A DNA stretch of 64,000 nucleotides from Arctopsyche grandis (GCF_051622035.1 NC_135362.1:27277001-27341000); one strand, 5' to 3'. Positions 49,300-61,559 are shown, counted from the stretch's first letter. Made by a program: numbers and translations. Notes: a model not told the origin generated them from the sequence alone.

Positions 49300-51290
49300 A
49301 TTAGGTATTATCATGAACATAGACATATAATATTTATGAAATTTATACACCCATTAGAACATTTATTTATTTACATATATTTACATGTTTCTTTTTTCTT
49401 AATTTACATCAATATGTTGATAAATCGTCAAATAAATATTATAATTATGCCATAGTCATTATATATTTTCGCCATAATGGAGATAAAATTCATATACATA
49501 TGTGTACGTATGAGAAAAAAATTGCAACATATAAATGTATATATGTATATGTATTTTATTGAATGTTCATATGTACATACATATGTATGTACCAAGATAA
49601 AATTAAAATTAATATTATCAATTAGTTTTATCTCCACAACGATGATATCTAATGAATATGCGTATGTATGCATACTTTCTGGCATATTATGTACTTCATC
49701 TAAATAAATATTCATAATATTAACATACAATTATTATTGATAAACTATTATTGCATAGCCGCGAAAATTTAATATATATAATACAATTCTTAGGATTTTG
49801 TTTCATATTTGGAACACTTTTTTTATTTCTGAAAATTAATAATACAAGTAATATCATTTGAAAAAAATCTTTCTAAAAAACGGATACATATACAATATTC
49901 TTAAATTACTATTTGGCTTTTTCATTATTATTTTGTGTATTAACATCAAACTTTATATCGTAAAAGTTTCATTTAAGTCTACCAAATATTTTAGACATGC
50001 ACTTTTGAGTATGTATTGTTTTTACAACTGATAAAGATAATACATATAATGTTTGAGTATATTTTTAACAATTTTACCATAAAATTTAGATTCAACTACT
50101 GCTAGTGGGTCTTTGAATATTGAATGTGAAACTTTTACGATAAATATATATGTATGTAAATAAAATTTTAAATGAAAAACACATTCATATAAAATGAATC
50201 GAATTTTTAAACAGTAATAATTATAATATTATAAAGTCATTTAATTAACTAAATAGGAACATCAATAATAATAATTATATCGTTAATAGTCCAAAATAAA
50301 GCTTACTGTACAACTTATTTATTTATTCTAATACAATATCAAATCTTTGATAAAATTCAACGATACTCAATAAAGTTCTATTTTTTCCAGTATATTTATA
50401 TGATACATAACATTAATTTAATAGTTCTAAATAAAATTGTAAACTTTTCCTACTGTTTTTGCTAACATTTACGAATATTTAAATGAAATATGTAGTAAGT
50501 AGTCCAATAATCTATTGTAGTGAACAGTTTCAAAAAAATATACATACAATATATCAATCGAAAAAATCACATTTAGCATTTACAACGATGAAATTTAAAC
50601 AAATATATATTTGTATAATTCTTAAATACAATGTATATTTGTAATGGGAAACATTTGCAAACTTATAATATTCAAGATTTTCAAATTGCACCGTTGTAAT
50701 TGCTATAATATAATTTATAACAAAGACAAGCAAAAATATAACATCATATAATATGTATAATACATTAAGTGATAACAATCAATCAATATCAATTAGATTA
50801 CGACCAAATTAAATAATATTAAAAATATATAGTTTCATATACTTATGTAGACATCATTTAATTTACATAGTTTCATATTAAGCACCACATGTCTAAATTC
50901 AATTTTTAAACCTAGTGACGTCGACAAGATGGACTCTCTTCATGTTTTCAAATCAAACGAAATTTCGAAATAAAAAATAAAATATATATAATACCTACAT
51001 ATATATGAAGATATTCGTATTATATATAATGTATATGAAACATTCAATAATAAATTCACCCCTTTTATTCATTACATATGCATATTTGCGCCATCAGTGT
51101 GCGAAAATTTTTACTATACACAGTGAGAGAATTAGACGAATTGCATCTGGAAAATGAACATTTCGATACAAAATATACATATAAAGAAGTAATCACGACC
51201 TTTGTATTGGTAAATTTTTAAAAACGTTTTTTCGATGAATATCTATAACAACATATTTTAAATGTTTTTCTAAAATATTTGACGTGTTCA
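49300..51290. other. Gene-free AT-rich stretch
   Basis: Very AT-rich with CATACATATGTA-type microsatellite pieces. I see no coding, RNA or transposon-terminal signal. Confidence 0.5.
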
Positions 51291-51329
51291 GTTCATCTAA
51301 ATGATATTATCTTCAAGAAAAACAAATAC

Positions 51330-51600
51330 TATATTCATATATATGTATATAAATGATGTGCATCATGATTTGATGCATATAAAATCTGCACACCTGCCCG
51401 CACAGTCCTTTATCGGATGGCTCCTATTCCAAGAGCTCTCCGACCTTTTAATGCAATCGTTGCTGCTGTGCCTGAATGTGACATTTTTCACTTCGGTTAT
51501 TGGAGATTATTTTAACCTATGTATTTGTCTGGTAGCTTGCGCTCATCATTATTTTAATAATTGCACATGATGTAAGAATGGAATTTTGATCTATTTTCTT
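51330..51600 (+). repeat. Dispersed repeat with ORF-like core, copy 2
   Basis: Counterpart of 3165-3440. MAPIPRA and AAVPECDI lie in one frame, with a shift after that, then SGSLRSSLF. Confidence 0.6.
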
Positions 51601-51796
51601 ATGTTGGGCCTCGCTGAGATGTGTTGTATTTGGGGCTGGTTCTTATATACATACATACATATATTGGTGCTGATTGTAGATGCAAGACATTCCCTACTGT
51701 GTATTTTATTGTTTGATATTTTTACTTCATCTGCTATTATAATAATGCTATTGTTTTTCATGATTATGTACACGTGTATTTTTTTCTGTATATATG

Positions 51797-52310
51797 TCAT
51801 CATCACCATCATCCACTACTGGATGAGGGCCTCTCCAAAACGCTTCCACTCGTCTTTGTTTTGCGCTCTCATTCATCTAATTCATCTCACTAAACATATT
51901 TTCCTAATTTTGTCTATCCATCTTCCTTGCGGTCTTCCTTTTACCCTTTTGCATTCTCTCGGGTACCATTCTAGCACTTATTTTGTCCAACTTTCGTCCA
52001 TTCTTCTAGCCACGTGGCCCACCCATTGCCATTTCAATCTCTTCACTTTATCCACTATATCCACAACCATTGTCATACTTCTCACCCACGTATTCCGTTT
52101 CATGTCTTTCCTCGTTATGCCAAGCATACAACTTTCCATATTTCTATTATGGTACATTGGACTTTGTGTAGCAACTTGGCGTTCAATAACTAAGTTTCAC
52201 ATCCATACATCATCACTGGCAAAATACATTGATCGAAAATCTTTTTCTTTAGGCAAAGTCGCATTCATTCGTCCAATTGCACTCTATCCTAGTTTCACAC
52301 GTCTCTCATT
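51797..52310 (-). mobile_element. RTE-type LINE, 3' end, longest copy
   Basis: On the minus strand it reads KRLKWQWVGHVARRMDESWT, VLEWYPRECKRVKGRPQGRW and DEWKRFGEALIQ, a clear RTE-clade C-terminus, ending in a (GAT)n tail at 51797-51810. In-frame stops are present. Confidence 0.8.
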
Positions 52311-52344
52311 TCTCCTTCTTTATTACATATATTTATCATATCTC

Positions 52345-52410
52345 TGTATTTTTTCGACCATTGTGCCGCATTAGGGACTACTCTTATACCACAATGGTCC
52401 AAGCTTAAAC
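52345..52410 (+). repeat. Type 2 tail stem-loop, plus orientation
   Basis: GACCATTGTGCCGCATTAGG ... ACCACAATGGTCC, with an A/T tail after it. Confidence 0.55.
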
Positions 52411-52432
52411 TTATATAAATATATGTAAAACC

Positions 52433-52832
52433 GGTCTCCGTGACGAGACAGAATGTTAAATTACAGAAAACGCAAATATCGGAAGGCAAATATCGAAAAT
52501 CGAAAGATCTTAAGTCGAAAGATCAAAAAAAAAATGGTGCATGGTAAACGGTACATACTCACTTAATTTGCGTGAGCAGGATACAACAGGAACAAGAGGA
52601 ACAGGCTTTTCCTCCCGTATTAATGTGCACGCGCAGAATACGGGAGGAAAAGCATGTTCCTCTTGTTCCTGTTGTATCCTGCTCGCGCAAATTAAGTGAG
52701 TGTGTACGTGAGTATGTACCGTTTACCATGCACCATTTTTTTTGATCTTTCGACTTAAGATCTTTCGATTTTCGATCTTTGCCTTCCGATATTTGTGTTT
52801 TCTGTAATTTAACATTCTGTCTCGTCACGTAG
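52433..52832. repeat. Near-perfect palindrome, arms about 188 bp
   Basis: Arms run outward from a centre at about 52622-52637 (AATGTGCACGCGCAG). They contain GGAAAAGC and AGGATACAACAGGAACAAGA and end at GTGACGAGACAGAATG. Very few mismatches. Located about 190 bp downstream of the Lcch3 stop codon. Confidence 0.85.
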
Positions 52833-52845
52833 ACCCATGTAAAAC

Positions 52846-52876
<31 letters not shown>

Positions 52877-52991
52877 GTATGTATACATTTTGTTATTTTG
52901 TAGCTGTGGAATATTTCATTTTCAACATAAAGTGTTCATTTTCAAGATACCAATCGTCTAATTTTTTACCACGTTATTTGATGGTTACCGT

Positions 52992-53026
52992 TTTATTTTA
53001 TTTTCAGATGGACCAGTCGTTTTATT
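52992..53026 (-). promoter_or_regulatory. Candidate polyadenylation signals of Lcch3
   Basis: On the minus strand AATAAA occurs at 53021-53026, overlapping the stop codon, and again at 52992-52997. The second is the more usual position. Usage cannot be told from sequence. Confidence 0.35.
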
Positions 53027-53200
53027 CTATCACATAAAATACCCAATAGATTGCGTTGAATATCAGAAACGAAACGGGAAAAATCACTCTGGAATACTTG
53101 TCGATGACGTTGACGTCTTTGATCTTCGGCATGGAGGCTTTTATGACTGATGCTCCACGACGAAGCGCATGCAGCATTTTGGGTTTGCTACCAGTCGTAC
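53022..53200 (-). CDS. Lcch3: Lcch3 last exon: M4 and stop
   Basis: [20 protein letters not shown] and [12 protein letters not shown], then TAA at 53022-53024. Acceptor GTCATAG. The stop codon lies inside an AATAAA hexamer. Confidence 0.94.
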
Positions 53201-56200
53201 CTATGACATGAATGCGTATTAATATTTGTATAAATTGATATCGTTGTTTTGGTGAAACTTTCAGCTCACCTCTGTAGCGTAATCCGTGTGCCGATCTCGT
53301 GGAGTGGTAGGCTGTGGCGGCTGGTCCTCTGGCCATACGAAAGCTGGGTGGAAAGCGAGCTGGATCGTGAGGGGGCGCAGTCCCAGGCCTGCGCCTTATG
53401 GGGGCGATGGGGCTCATCCGAACGTCCTGCAGCTCGATGATCTCGCGTTCTCCTGGCAAAGATCTACTCCCGGGACTTCTACCTTCTTCGCGATTGCCTG
53501 TTAGTATTTGTCGGCACTAATAATACACCTACCAACTAGGCAGTGCTGAATCGGCTGACAAGTTTCAGAACGCTCTCCCGTTTAAAATTGATTCTGATTT
53601 TTTACCGTTCAAAACGATTGCTTTCATTGCTGAGTTTGAGCATGTTTAAAGGAGAGCTTTCTGAAACCGGCCAGTCGACTCGGAACCGATTTCGTTGTTT
53701 AAACTAACTGTATACATACTCAATGCTTTCTTGTCGTCTGTGTCTTTAGACTTGGACTTGGTTTTCTTCTTGGCTCTGGCGCCCCAGTAGGTGTAGTTGA
53801 CTGCTGCGTACTCCAGAAGTGCGGCGAACACGAACACGAAGCACATCACCAGATAAATGTCGATGGCTTTCACGTAAGATATCCTGGGGAGGCTGCTCCT
53901 CACTCCGGTGCTTATGGTGGTCATCGTCAGCACGGTGGTGATACCTGAAGGTGAACAATATTCAGTCATGGGATGCTGGATGTGAGGCTATGAATAGGTT
54001 AGAGGTTGTGCGCTCACCTAAAGCTACTCGGGCTGACGTTGCTTCGTGGTTGATCCAAAACGAGACCCAAGAGAGCATGACGATCAGGATGCTCGGAAGG
54101 TATGTTTGAAATACGAAGTATCCGATGTTTCTTTGCAGGCGAAAGCTCAGTGAAAGTCTTTGGTAGATGCCGGTTGCTAATTTTTCCTAAATTGTCGAAA
54201 CGTTGGGTAAATTGGGTTGTCTTTGTGCGACATTTGTCTTAGCTAGAGGTACAACGTTTGGCCATATAATTTCTGAAAATCTTTTGGTAACGAAACCATT
54301 GTTTATGAATGATTTTTACTTTATCTGAGTACGTATTACCACAGATGAAGATTTTTAGACATAAGAAAATTCGAACTTGAGATTTTGGCTGATTCGAACT
54401 CGGAATCGATCACTGATCACGTTTTCATTGTCTTTTCACGTCATTTTGGAGATTTTTTTGAACTTCATTAATCCTGTCGAACTGAAACTTAGTATCGGTC
54501 ACTATAATTACGATACGATGTAATTTTTTTTATCAAATTTATCAAGTTGGCCAGAAGAGGTACCTTCCCTTATACATAGGTGTCCTCTTTTTTTAAATGT
54601 TTTTTGGATTCAATTATCTCCTAAACCGCTAAATGAATCAAACATATAATATACTTATTTACTGATATTTTGTAAATATTTTCATCTCAACCGGGAGAAG
54701 TACTTTTACTCTAGAGAATCAAGGCTTTTTAAGTTTTACTCCAAAACCTTTCAGCGTATTGAACTGAAATTTTACATCTATGTAGAAGTTTAAATTTAAT
54801 ATCAAGTTACATATATATAAAATTTGGTGAGCACCCGTCAACCGGAAGTGTAAGTTTACTCTTGTTCGATTGTTCTTCGACCTCTTAAACTAGTGTGCTC
54901 TACACGAGAAAATTGAAGTATGATCTTTGTGTCAATGTGATGAAAATAAAAATAAATCAACAAATTTCATAAATCGGAAGTGGGGTTTTTTCCTCTTAGA
55001 CAAGTCAAAAATGTTGTGACGACGCGACTTTTTCCACACCCCTAATCGTATCAAGCTGAAAATTTATATTTGTATTCTTTATGAACTGACTTCAAGTTGA
55101 TAAGGTTTTGGTCAGAATTCGTTAACCGGAAGTAGCCATTTTTTTTAAACAATATTTCATTATTTTATTTTGACCTTTTAGATTATGTCTGTCTTCTTGA
55201 TATTTTACGTTTATAATATTTATAGTAATGTTAAGTAATAAAAAGAATTTAAACAAAATCCGCCAACCGGTAGTAGAACTTTTGTCTTGTGTAAGCTTCC
55301 CTACATTTGCGCTCAATTTGTATCGAAAATGGTCTCATGGTCGGTATGCGTGAATGTTTTAGTATCGAATTTTGCTTTTTATACTTCTTATATTCCTCAA
55401 ATACATAGCATACATAAAGTCTTGAGTTGATCACATCCGATTGTTGTTGTTTTTTTTATAAAAACAATTTCCGAACACCGACAATACAATTTTTCATTCT
55501 AGGACTTTAATCACGCTCTGATCCCATCTAGATTATTTTTAATTGTTATGTTTTGGTAGGGGAGCGAAGAGGGATTTAGTCTTTTATGGGAGGGTGGAAA
55601 GCACGTATTACTATGCACCCCTCGCATTTTAATATTTTCCATTTTATCGCATTAGAGAGGTGTTCTTGCATTTTATCGATTTCTTATGGTAATGCGATGC
55701 GTAAATATGTTTATGTTTATTAAACAATTCGTGAGCGTTTACAACGTCAAATGTCAATTGGGGAGATTATGTATATATGTAGGTACATATGTAGACTAAT
55801 TTGAATATCTTAATACCTTTCTATCGTTGGTTTCGTAGCCGATTATCGTGAACTGTGGCAGTTCGGCCTCTTCTACACCTCTAACAGGTGTTTCTTTCCA
55901 GTACATCACGACGTCCAACACCGTGTAACCATCTGAAAGATTCATAAGAAACATCAATAATTGTGGATATTTATTTTATGATCGTTGTACGGTGCTTGCT
56001 GGGTACACCCGCGATCGATACTCACAACTTTCTATTTCGACGGTGCAATTTTGAGCGTCCAAAGGATAGTAGTGGAGGTCCATCATGCAGGCCAAGGTTG
56101 TTGTGAATCTCATGCCGTAAGTGATGGTGCCATCTCCACTCAGTCTCACTAATTTGTTTCGTTCTGTGACGTCATGCAGAAAGCTGAAAGTTTCAAACGA

Positions 56201-59200
56201 CGAGGTGTTGTAAAAAATGGTTTTTATGTCGTTTGGGTTGTATTACCGCGGAATAAACTAGTGGTTGTCATTGAAACAGTTCCAACAAATTGGGAACCTT
56301 ACTCAATTTCTCGCAAAATCTCGTGTTTTCGGCTATCTCGAACTTCGCTGAATTGTTTAAAAATGCTGCAAATTTACAAAGTTGATCATAGATGTCTCTG
56401 TGGGTGTTAGTTGATATGTATTTACTTTGTATAAAACTTTTATCAAATGTACAATATTTCTGGCCAGAAAGGCGTATTGGGGTTACCTGTAAGGCCTTCG
56501 TGGTATAAATTAAAAAATATGTATATACATATTTACATATGTATATGTAAATATCAAAAACATTTCATCAGCATTTTGTATGATGTCGGCGTAGAAACAG
56601 TGCGCCGCGGTGCAGAAACAATACCCAACAATGACTTAACCTTGTGACCTTGAATTATTGAACTTTTTCTCTGTCGGTTCTTTTAGATTGAAATTGTATA
56701 TTAGGCAAGGAGTAATAAACATATTCGTATGTATTTATTTATATATCCATGCTATGGTTTATAGTAGAACCGATATAAACCATATCAATATTTTCAATAT
56801 TTCACATCGATATGTTCAATATTTTACTAAATAATCTATCCGTATGTTTATTGTTTTTTTACTTTTAGTTCAATTTAAACTATTATTCTCAATTAATTTT
56901 TAATTTTCTATTTTTTATTTATAATTTTATTGTTTTTTTTTTATTATTATTTTTTTCTTATGCGTATATTTATAAAAATATGTATGTAGGTTTCTGTGTA
57001 TACATGTATGTATTTGCGTACTTATTAATGCTTTGTCTCGATTTACGCGATTAATTAGACTATCTACGGTGTAATTCTAGATTTGAGCGTAGTATGTAGT
57101 TATATGATGGATTTTCTATATATGTATGTACATAGCTACATGTATACATACATATGTTCATACACAGTTTGTAATATATTATATATCCCGATGTTTCATT
57201 TATTAGAAATATGAGCCATTTGAACGGATACGTATGTATGTATGTACATATATACATATGTTTATTCTTATTTTGAATTTTCAATGTGACGATCGATTTT
57301 TCCACACTTTTCTAAGAGTGTATACAAATTTAGCGAGAGGGTGATCACGTATTTTATATACTTCTTTTACAATTTGCATTTCAAAGGCTATACACTCGAA
57401 AGGAAAACTTGAAAAGGTTTACGATACCAAAAGCGGCGAGAGAGTATGCACGACATATTTTATTTTATTACATCATAATTATAAGAATAAAGCACTGTGT
57501 AGTTAGAAAAATCTAAATTGCAAGATGCTAAATTTAAATGATTTTATTTTTTATTTTTGAAGTGAATTCAATATGTATGTACATATGTACATTGTGCAAT
57601 AGATTATTACCTACATACAAGTTGAGTAGGTTTTTGAATGAGAATTATCGTATTCTCGGATGGGGTGGTAGTGAGCAGATGTGAAATTTCCCGTGTTGTA
57701 TTATAAAATAGTGAAAATTGAGAAACTTTGTTCGAGTCGAGGCGAAAAGTTAGGTTTTAAATGTAAATTCGAGTTCTGAACAGTTTAACAAGAAAAGGCT
57801 CTCCGCCTCGACACCGTATATTATATTATATTATGTACGTATGTATGTATGTATGTATGTAGGTATTCTTGTTTATCATTTCGTACAACGGTGAACAAAG
57901 TCCACGATCAAAATATATCATGTCCGTTATGGGAATTTGCTTGAAAATGAGAACACACGGCGACACGGCGCGTGCACGAAGACACTATGCGCCGCGACAT
58001 CCAGACTAGCGAGGACACACTGAGACACAAATGTTCACTGCGGGACGCATTCACGCCCGCATAAAGACACAGGATAAGCGTCTTGCGGCTCCGTGTGTCC
58101 CAATTAGGACGCATTGTTTAAGAAATTTGGCTGTATTTATAAGGTTTTTACTAGTTTCACTTCGCCAATCGGTCTGACGAAATTCCTACATTCTTCCGAT
58201 GGAGATGAAATTTTGCCATTTTGCGAGGATTGGATGCCGATAGAGATTTGAATTGCTTCCGCTAGGTCGATGGTGAAATATAATCGTAATAAACACGTTT
58301 AAGAATCCAAAAATTTTGTAGACGGTGACAGCTAACCCATTGTCAATAGTCAATAGCCTTGTTTGTTTGAATTTTCGCCCCCCACTCGTTTTGTCACATT
58401 TTAATTGTTTAAACGCGTATAACTTTATAATTTTCACACTATACATATTTTATAAAATTTGAATTTTAGTCTCTCATTATCTCTCATATATATTTTTATT
58501 TCACTAATAGGTTAAATAACACCATAACGACACGAAAAATGGTTCAGAGACGAGATATGACTTTTCTTATAGATCTATGCCCAGTGAACACGAATGTGGT
58601 AATAAATGTTGATTGGCTCGAGATTCGGAGATATGTGTTTTATAAATCGTGCGATTTTTCTATATCTTGGCGTTGTTCGGTCGATGTCTCAAAATCTGTC
58701 AATTTTCTATTCAAAATGAATATTGGAATCTATATTCGGGTATTTTATCTTCCATTTGTAGTGCTTTTCAGCTTTCAAATCTCTCCAAGTAGTCGTCCAG
58801 TTCAAATCAAAAGTCAAAAGTACGTATTTTCACTTGGGATTTTTTCCCACTGTTATTACTATTTTATAATGAGTTTTTTCTATTGAAACATGTTTATTGA
58901 GATAGTGTTCTAACCACACTATTTTTTGTTTTCGTTTAAAAGGATTAATTGGAAGTGTGCTGAACTTTAAATCGGTAAAATTGCGAGCAAAAAGCTCGTA
59001 CTAGTGTTTAGTCGTATTTACACGAATCTGAATTGAATTAATAGGGATAATATATTAAATTATCTTTATATAAGAATTAAATAAAATTCCACTTAGAAAA
59101 ATCATATTTCTACTATTATTGTGGATTAATAACAAAAATTCTATTGATAACTGGCTTACCTCGATAAAATAATACATCCATATATGTATAAAAAACTAGA

Positions 59201-59739
59201 AATAGGAATAAATTAATTATAGGTAGAGTTAAGAAAGCAAAAACTGGTGTAACAATGCCCTTCTTAAGAGCATTAGAGGTGCTAGTAATATTAGTGCTTA
59301 CTTGAGGGGTGTTAATGCATACCTCTGTGGAAGATGATGTAATTATATATGTACATAAGTTTAATAAAATATATTATAATGTTTGGAATTATATTATATA
59401 TTGTTTTAGGTTTATTAATTGTAGTTTTGTTTAATTTCGTTAACTACATATGTTATATTATAGTTGTTAGTTTTAGTTTAAAATTGTCAATTGTTAAATA
59501 ATTCATTAGCAATTTGCTATTTAATAATGAATAAATAAATTTGCAAGGTTATTTTGAACATCTTCCTTTGGGTCGGTTTTCTGTTTAGCTCACCTATTTT
59601 TGTCATTGGCGAAAAAAGTGTCTGGAACCCATATCTTTTCAGCGAAATCGCCCGACAGTGTCAGGATTTCCTCTTCGGTGCTGAAAGCCAATCGTTCGTC
59701 TTTCCAATACTGGTTCAGGTACATTGTAATGGTGTAGTC
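53022..59739 (-). CDS. Lcch3: Lcch3-type GABA-receptor beta-like chloride channel subunit, 3' seven exons
   Basis: Subunit of a pentameric ligand-gated chloride channel at the plasma membrane; in Drosophila, Lcch3 is a GABA-receptor beta-like subunit reported to co-assemble with Rdl or Grd. Visible: the second half of the extracellular domain (NQYWKDERL), the cys-loop with two cysteines 13 residues apart ([15 protein letters not shown]), M1 ([20 protein letters not shown]), M2 ([15 protein letters not shown]) with alanine at 2', M3 ([20 protein letters not shown]), a basic M3-M4 loop of roughly 130 residues, and M4 ending WVFYVIE then stop. Seven exons of 1,221 nt including the stop, with phases that agree throughout. 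The N-terminal third (signal peptide, loops D and A) was not found between 59740 and 64000, so the gene is taken to continue past the window. The M2-M3 region is what points to Lcch3 rather than Rdl or Grd. Confidence 0.93.
53270..53497 (-). CDS. Lcch3: Lcch3 exon: M3-M4 loop
   Basis: Pro/Arg-rich cytoplasmic loop, for example [20 protein letters not shown] and [13 protein letters not shown]. High GC compared with its surroundings. Acceptor CTAACAG, donor G|GTGAGC, phase 1 both sides. Confidence 0.9.
53720..53944 (-). CDS. Lcch3: Lcch3 exon: M2, M3 and start of cytoplasmic loop
   Basis: [21 protein letters not shown]3, [12 protein letters not shown] and a lysine-rich stretch. Acceptor CTTCAG, donor A|GTATGT, phase 1 both sides. 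Confidence 0.95.
54018..54186 (-). CDS. Lcch3: Lcch3 exon: M1 and start of M2
   Basis: [21 protein letters not shown]1, [15 protein letters not shown]. The exon ends inside M2, just after the 2' alanine that aligns with the Rdl cyclodiene-resistance site. Donor G|GTGAGC, phase 1. Confidence 0.94.
54345..55445 (+). repeat. 1.1-kb modular noncoding repeat, copy 3
   Basis: Full-length counterpart of 6200-7290, here inside the Lcch3 intron between the M1 exon and the preceding exon. Same orientation as copy 1 relative to its host gene. Confidence 0.7.
55817..55932 (-). CDS. Lcch3: Lcch3 exon: last part of ligand-binding domain
   Basis: [20 protein letters not shown] and [15 protein letters not shown]. 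Acceptor CTTTCAG, donor AAG|GTATTA, phase 1 to phase 0. Confidence 0.93.
56026..56183 (-). CDS. Lcch3: Lcch3 exon: cys-loop
   Basis: Encodes [31 protein letters not shown] and the disulphide loop [15 protein letters not shown]. Acceptor CTTTCAG, donor T|GTGAGT, phase 2 to phase 1. Confidence 0.94.
56255..56520 (+). mobile_element. SINE, head lost, complete 3' end
   Basis: Starts inside the central block (CATTGAAACAGTTCCAACAA) and runs to the type 1 stem-loop GGCCAGAAAGGC...GCCTTCGTGGT near 56460-56505. In the Lcch3 intron after the cys-loop exon. Confidence 0.65.
56650..58540. other. Lcch3 intron, mostly AT-rich
   Basis: CATATGTATGTA microsatellites at about 57110-57260 and 57835-57865. A short CpG-rich patch at 57950-58120 (GCGACACGGCGCGTGCACGA) has no recognised identity. 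Nothing else seen. Confidence 0.4.
58543..59004 (+). repeat. 480-bp Helitron-like repeat, copy 2
   Basis: Ends CGAGC-AAAAA-GCTCG (58984-58998) then TA and CTAG, followed by T. That is a good Helitron-type 3' terminus. The 5' end is near TCAGAGACGAGATATGAC. Confidence 0.6.
59594..59739 (-). CDS. Lcch3: Lcch3 exon: ligand-binding domain, beta strands before the cys-loop
   Basis: Encodes [20 protein letters not shown] and [12 protein letters not shown]. Starts in phase 0 after ATTTTCAG and ends AG|GTGAGC in phase 2. First visible exon of the gene. Confidence 0.93.
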
Positions 59740-60180
59740 CTGAAAATAAAAACATGAGCAATATTTATTACGTTATGATTTAATTTTGATTAAAATAATT
59801 TATTATGTTCGTACTTTTTTTTAATATACGTAATATGTTTTCGTTTTTATTATTAGGCATTTCTAAAAATAAGCTTTATCGCACGGAGCTTGATTAAGGA
59901 AAGTGTGGAAAGGCAATGAAAGAGCTTTTGTGCGGTTTCTATATTTCTTTCTTCCTTTTTGGAAGCGCCTTGGGACGCTTTTTGGCAAATAAACGCCGCT
60001 TTTAAGCTCGATTGTAATTTCGGTGATTCTTTTCCAGACATTGCATTATTAAAAGCGTACTACACCATGCCATTAAATTTGCTCAATATCATAAACATTA
60101 AATTCTGACAAGTTGAAATTAATTTCAGGCTCGACGAATCTGAGCATTATTTGATTTTTTATTTTAATTTCAATCCAAAA
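59740..60180 (-). other. Presumed Lcch3 intron, no element recognised
   Basis: AT-rich, no SINE or transposon ends. The open frame 59853-60041 has no recognisable domain. Confidence 0.35.
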
Positions 60181-60650
60181 TGTATGTACATATGTATGTA
60201 TGTATGTACACTCGCCTTTACAGATCGTTCCAAAGCAACGAGTTTACTAATACAGATACAATACAATCAGTACAAGCATTTATACAAAGCGAATTCATAC
60301 AAAAATCATCCACAGTGACATATATGGAGAAATTTATGCAGAAATTTATTATACGGTTTGGGAAACTTCAAGATGCTGAATAACTTGAGATTTGCAAGAG
60401 TAATTGGAAAGGAGATGCCAATTTGCAGGAATCGTTTCAATGAAATACAGACAAATTGGCAAACTCTGATAGGAAACGATAGACCTGGAGCCACAAACCA
60501 AGATCTGGCCAGCAGCTACTAGTGGGAATCGAACTACTATTCGAAAGCATAACATGTTACTATGCTTCGAATATGAATCGAACTACTACGTGACTACTCT
60601 GCTCGAAAGCATATTATGCTAACCACTAGTGCACGCTGCTGGTTATGTAT
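60180..60650 (-). mobile_element. tRNA-derived SINE, family A head with type 3 tail
   Basis: Minus-strand copy. Type 3 stem-loop ACTCG/CGAGT at 60210-60214 and 60239-60243, central block near 60430-60485, and head near 60510-60650 with part of it duplicated (GGGAATCGAACTACTA and GAATCGAACTACTACGTG). Confidence 0.65.
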
Positions 60651-60839
60651 GTACATATGTATGGAATATGTAATTGGTGTGATTAAATAATTAAACGTTT
60701 CTAATCGATTAGATGCTAAAACTACGTTAGCGTTATTAAAACAGATCTCCATTGTCACCTTTGTGTTTGAATACGCGTGTATTCATGGGTATATCGTTCG
60801 ACCTGATGGATTTCAATGAACGCGATAGTCGATCCGTTT

Positions 60840-61080
60840 CTACAATGATGGGATGGGGGGTCGCTATTCGACGCTAGTTCTCCTGTTCGTCATGGGGGGG
60901 GGGAGTAGGGGTGACGTCACGGGCTGAGGGTGGAGTATTTTAGGAGTGGGTGGGCAATGAGGGGGTGGTGGTTGTGCTGCTCAACCGCAGCTCGTCGTGC
61001 TCAAGAGTGGCAGCCAACCTGCTCAATTAACATCGTTCAGCGGGCTGCGCCGCCCTACACCGAAACAATACGTATAATAT
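60840..61080. promoter_or_regulatory. GC-rich block with a perfect CRE
   Basis: TGACGTCA at 60912-60919, the cAMP-response-element consensus, inside a G-rich 240 bp that contrasts with AT-rich flanks. Presumably in an upstream intron of Lcch3. Could be an alternative promoter or enhancer; no coding potential seen. Confidence 0.4.
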
Positions 61081-61559
61081 AAATGTAAACCTTGGCAGTG
61101 GTCGTTGCGGTCGGACGATTTAGACCAAAATCACAATTAAGCTGTAAATTTGTCTCGTTAGCTTATGTTGTGAGTTTGGTTGAAATCCGCGCGATGCAAG
61201 TTGAGATATAGCTCAAAGACTGACGGATCGGTGCGGTAGCAAAGGTGGTAATTTTGCACGAATTTGATTTTATTCCGTTATAGAATGTTTTTATGATTCA
61301 TTAAGTAAGTTTTTTCTATTGAATTGAGAAATATTAACTTGAAGGCTTGTAATGAAGCAAGTTAGGTCGTGCAAGTGCATCTAGCTATGCTAAATACAGC
61401 GTGGTTTTTAAGGTTTGACATTTTCAAACAAGTCGATCTAATGGAATTAACTTTATATGCAAGTAACCTGCTTGTTAACTGCTTTAAAGTACATTTTTTT
61501 ATTATATACATACATCATATATTCCATGACAGGAATTACCTTATGTATATACATACATA

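Noticed and set aside
51586..52374. A 262-residue plus-strand frame, the second longest in the window
   Set aside because: Over most of its length it is the reverse strand of an RTE LINE 3' end; the minus strand gives the recognisable reverse-transcriptase phrases.
57908..58114. 68-residue minus-strand frame in a CpG-rich patch, considered as an upstream Lcch3 exon
   Set aside because: It lies between two Lcch3 exons that already join in frame and shows no similarity to the receptor.
53022..59739. Assignment to Rdl or Grd instead of Lcch3
   Set aside because: The M2-M3 linker ([15 protein letters not shown]), the cys-loop and the M4 end fit Lcch3 as I know it; Rdl and Grd differ in these places.
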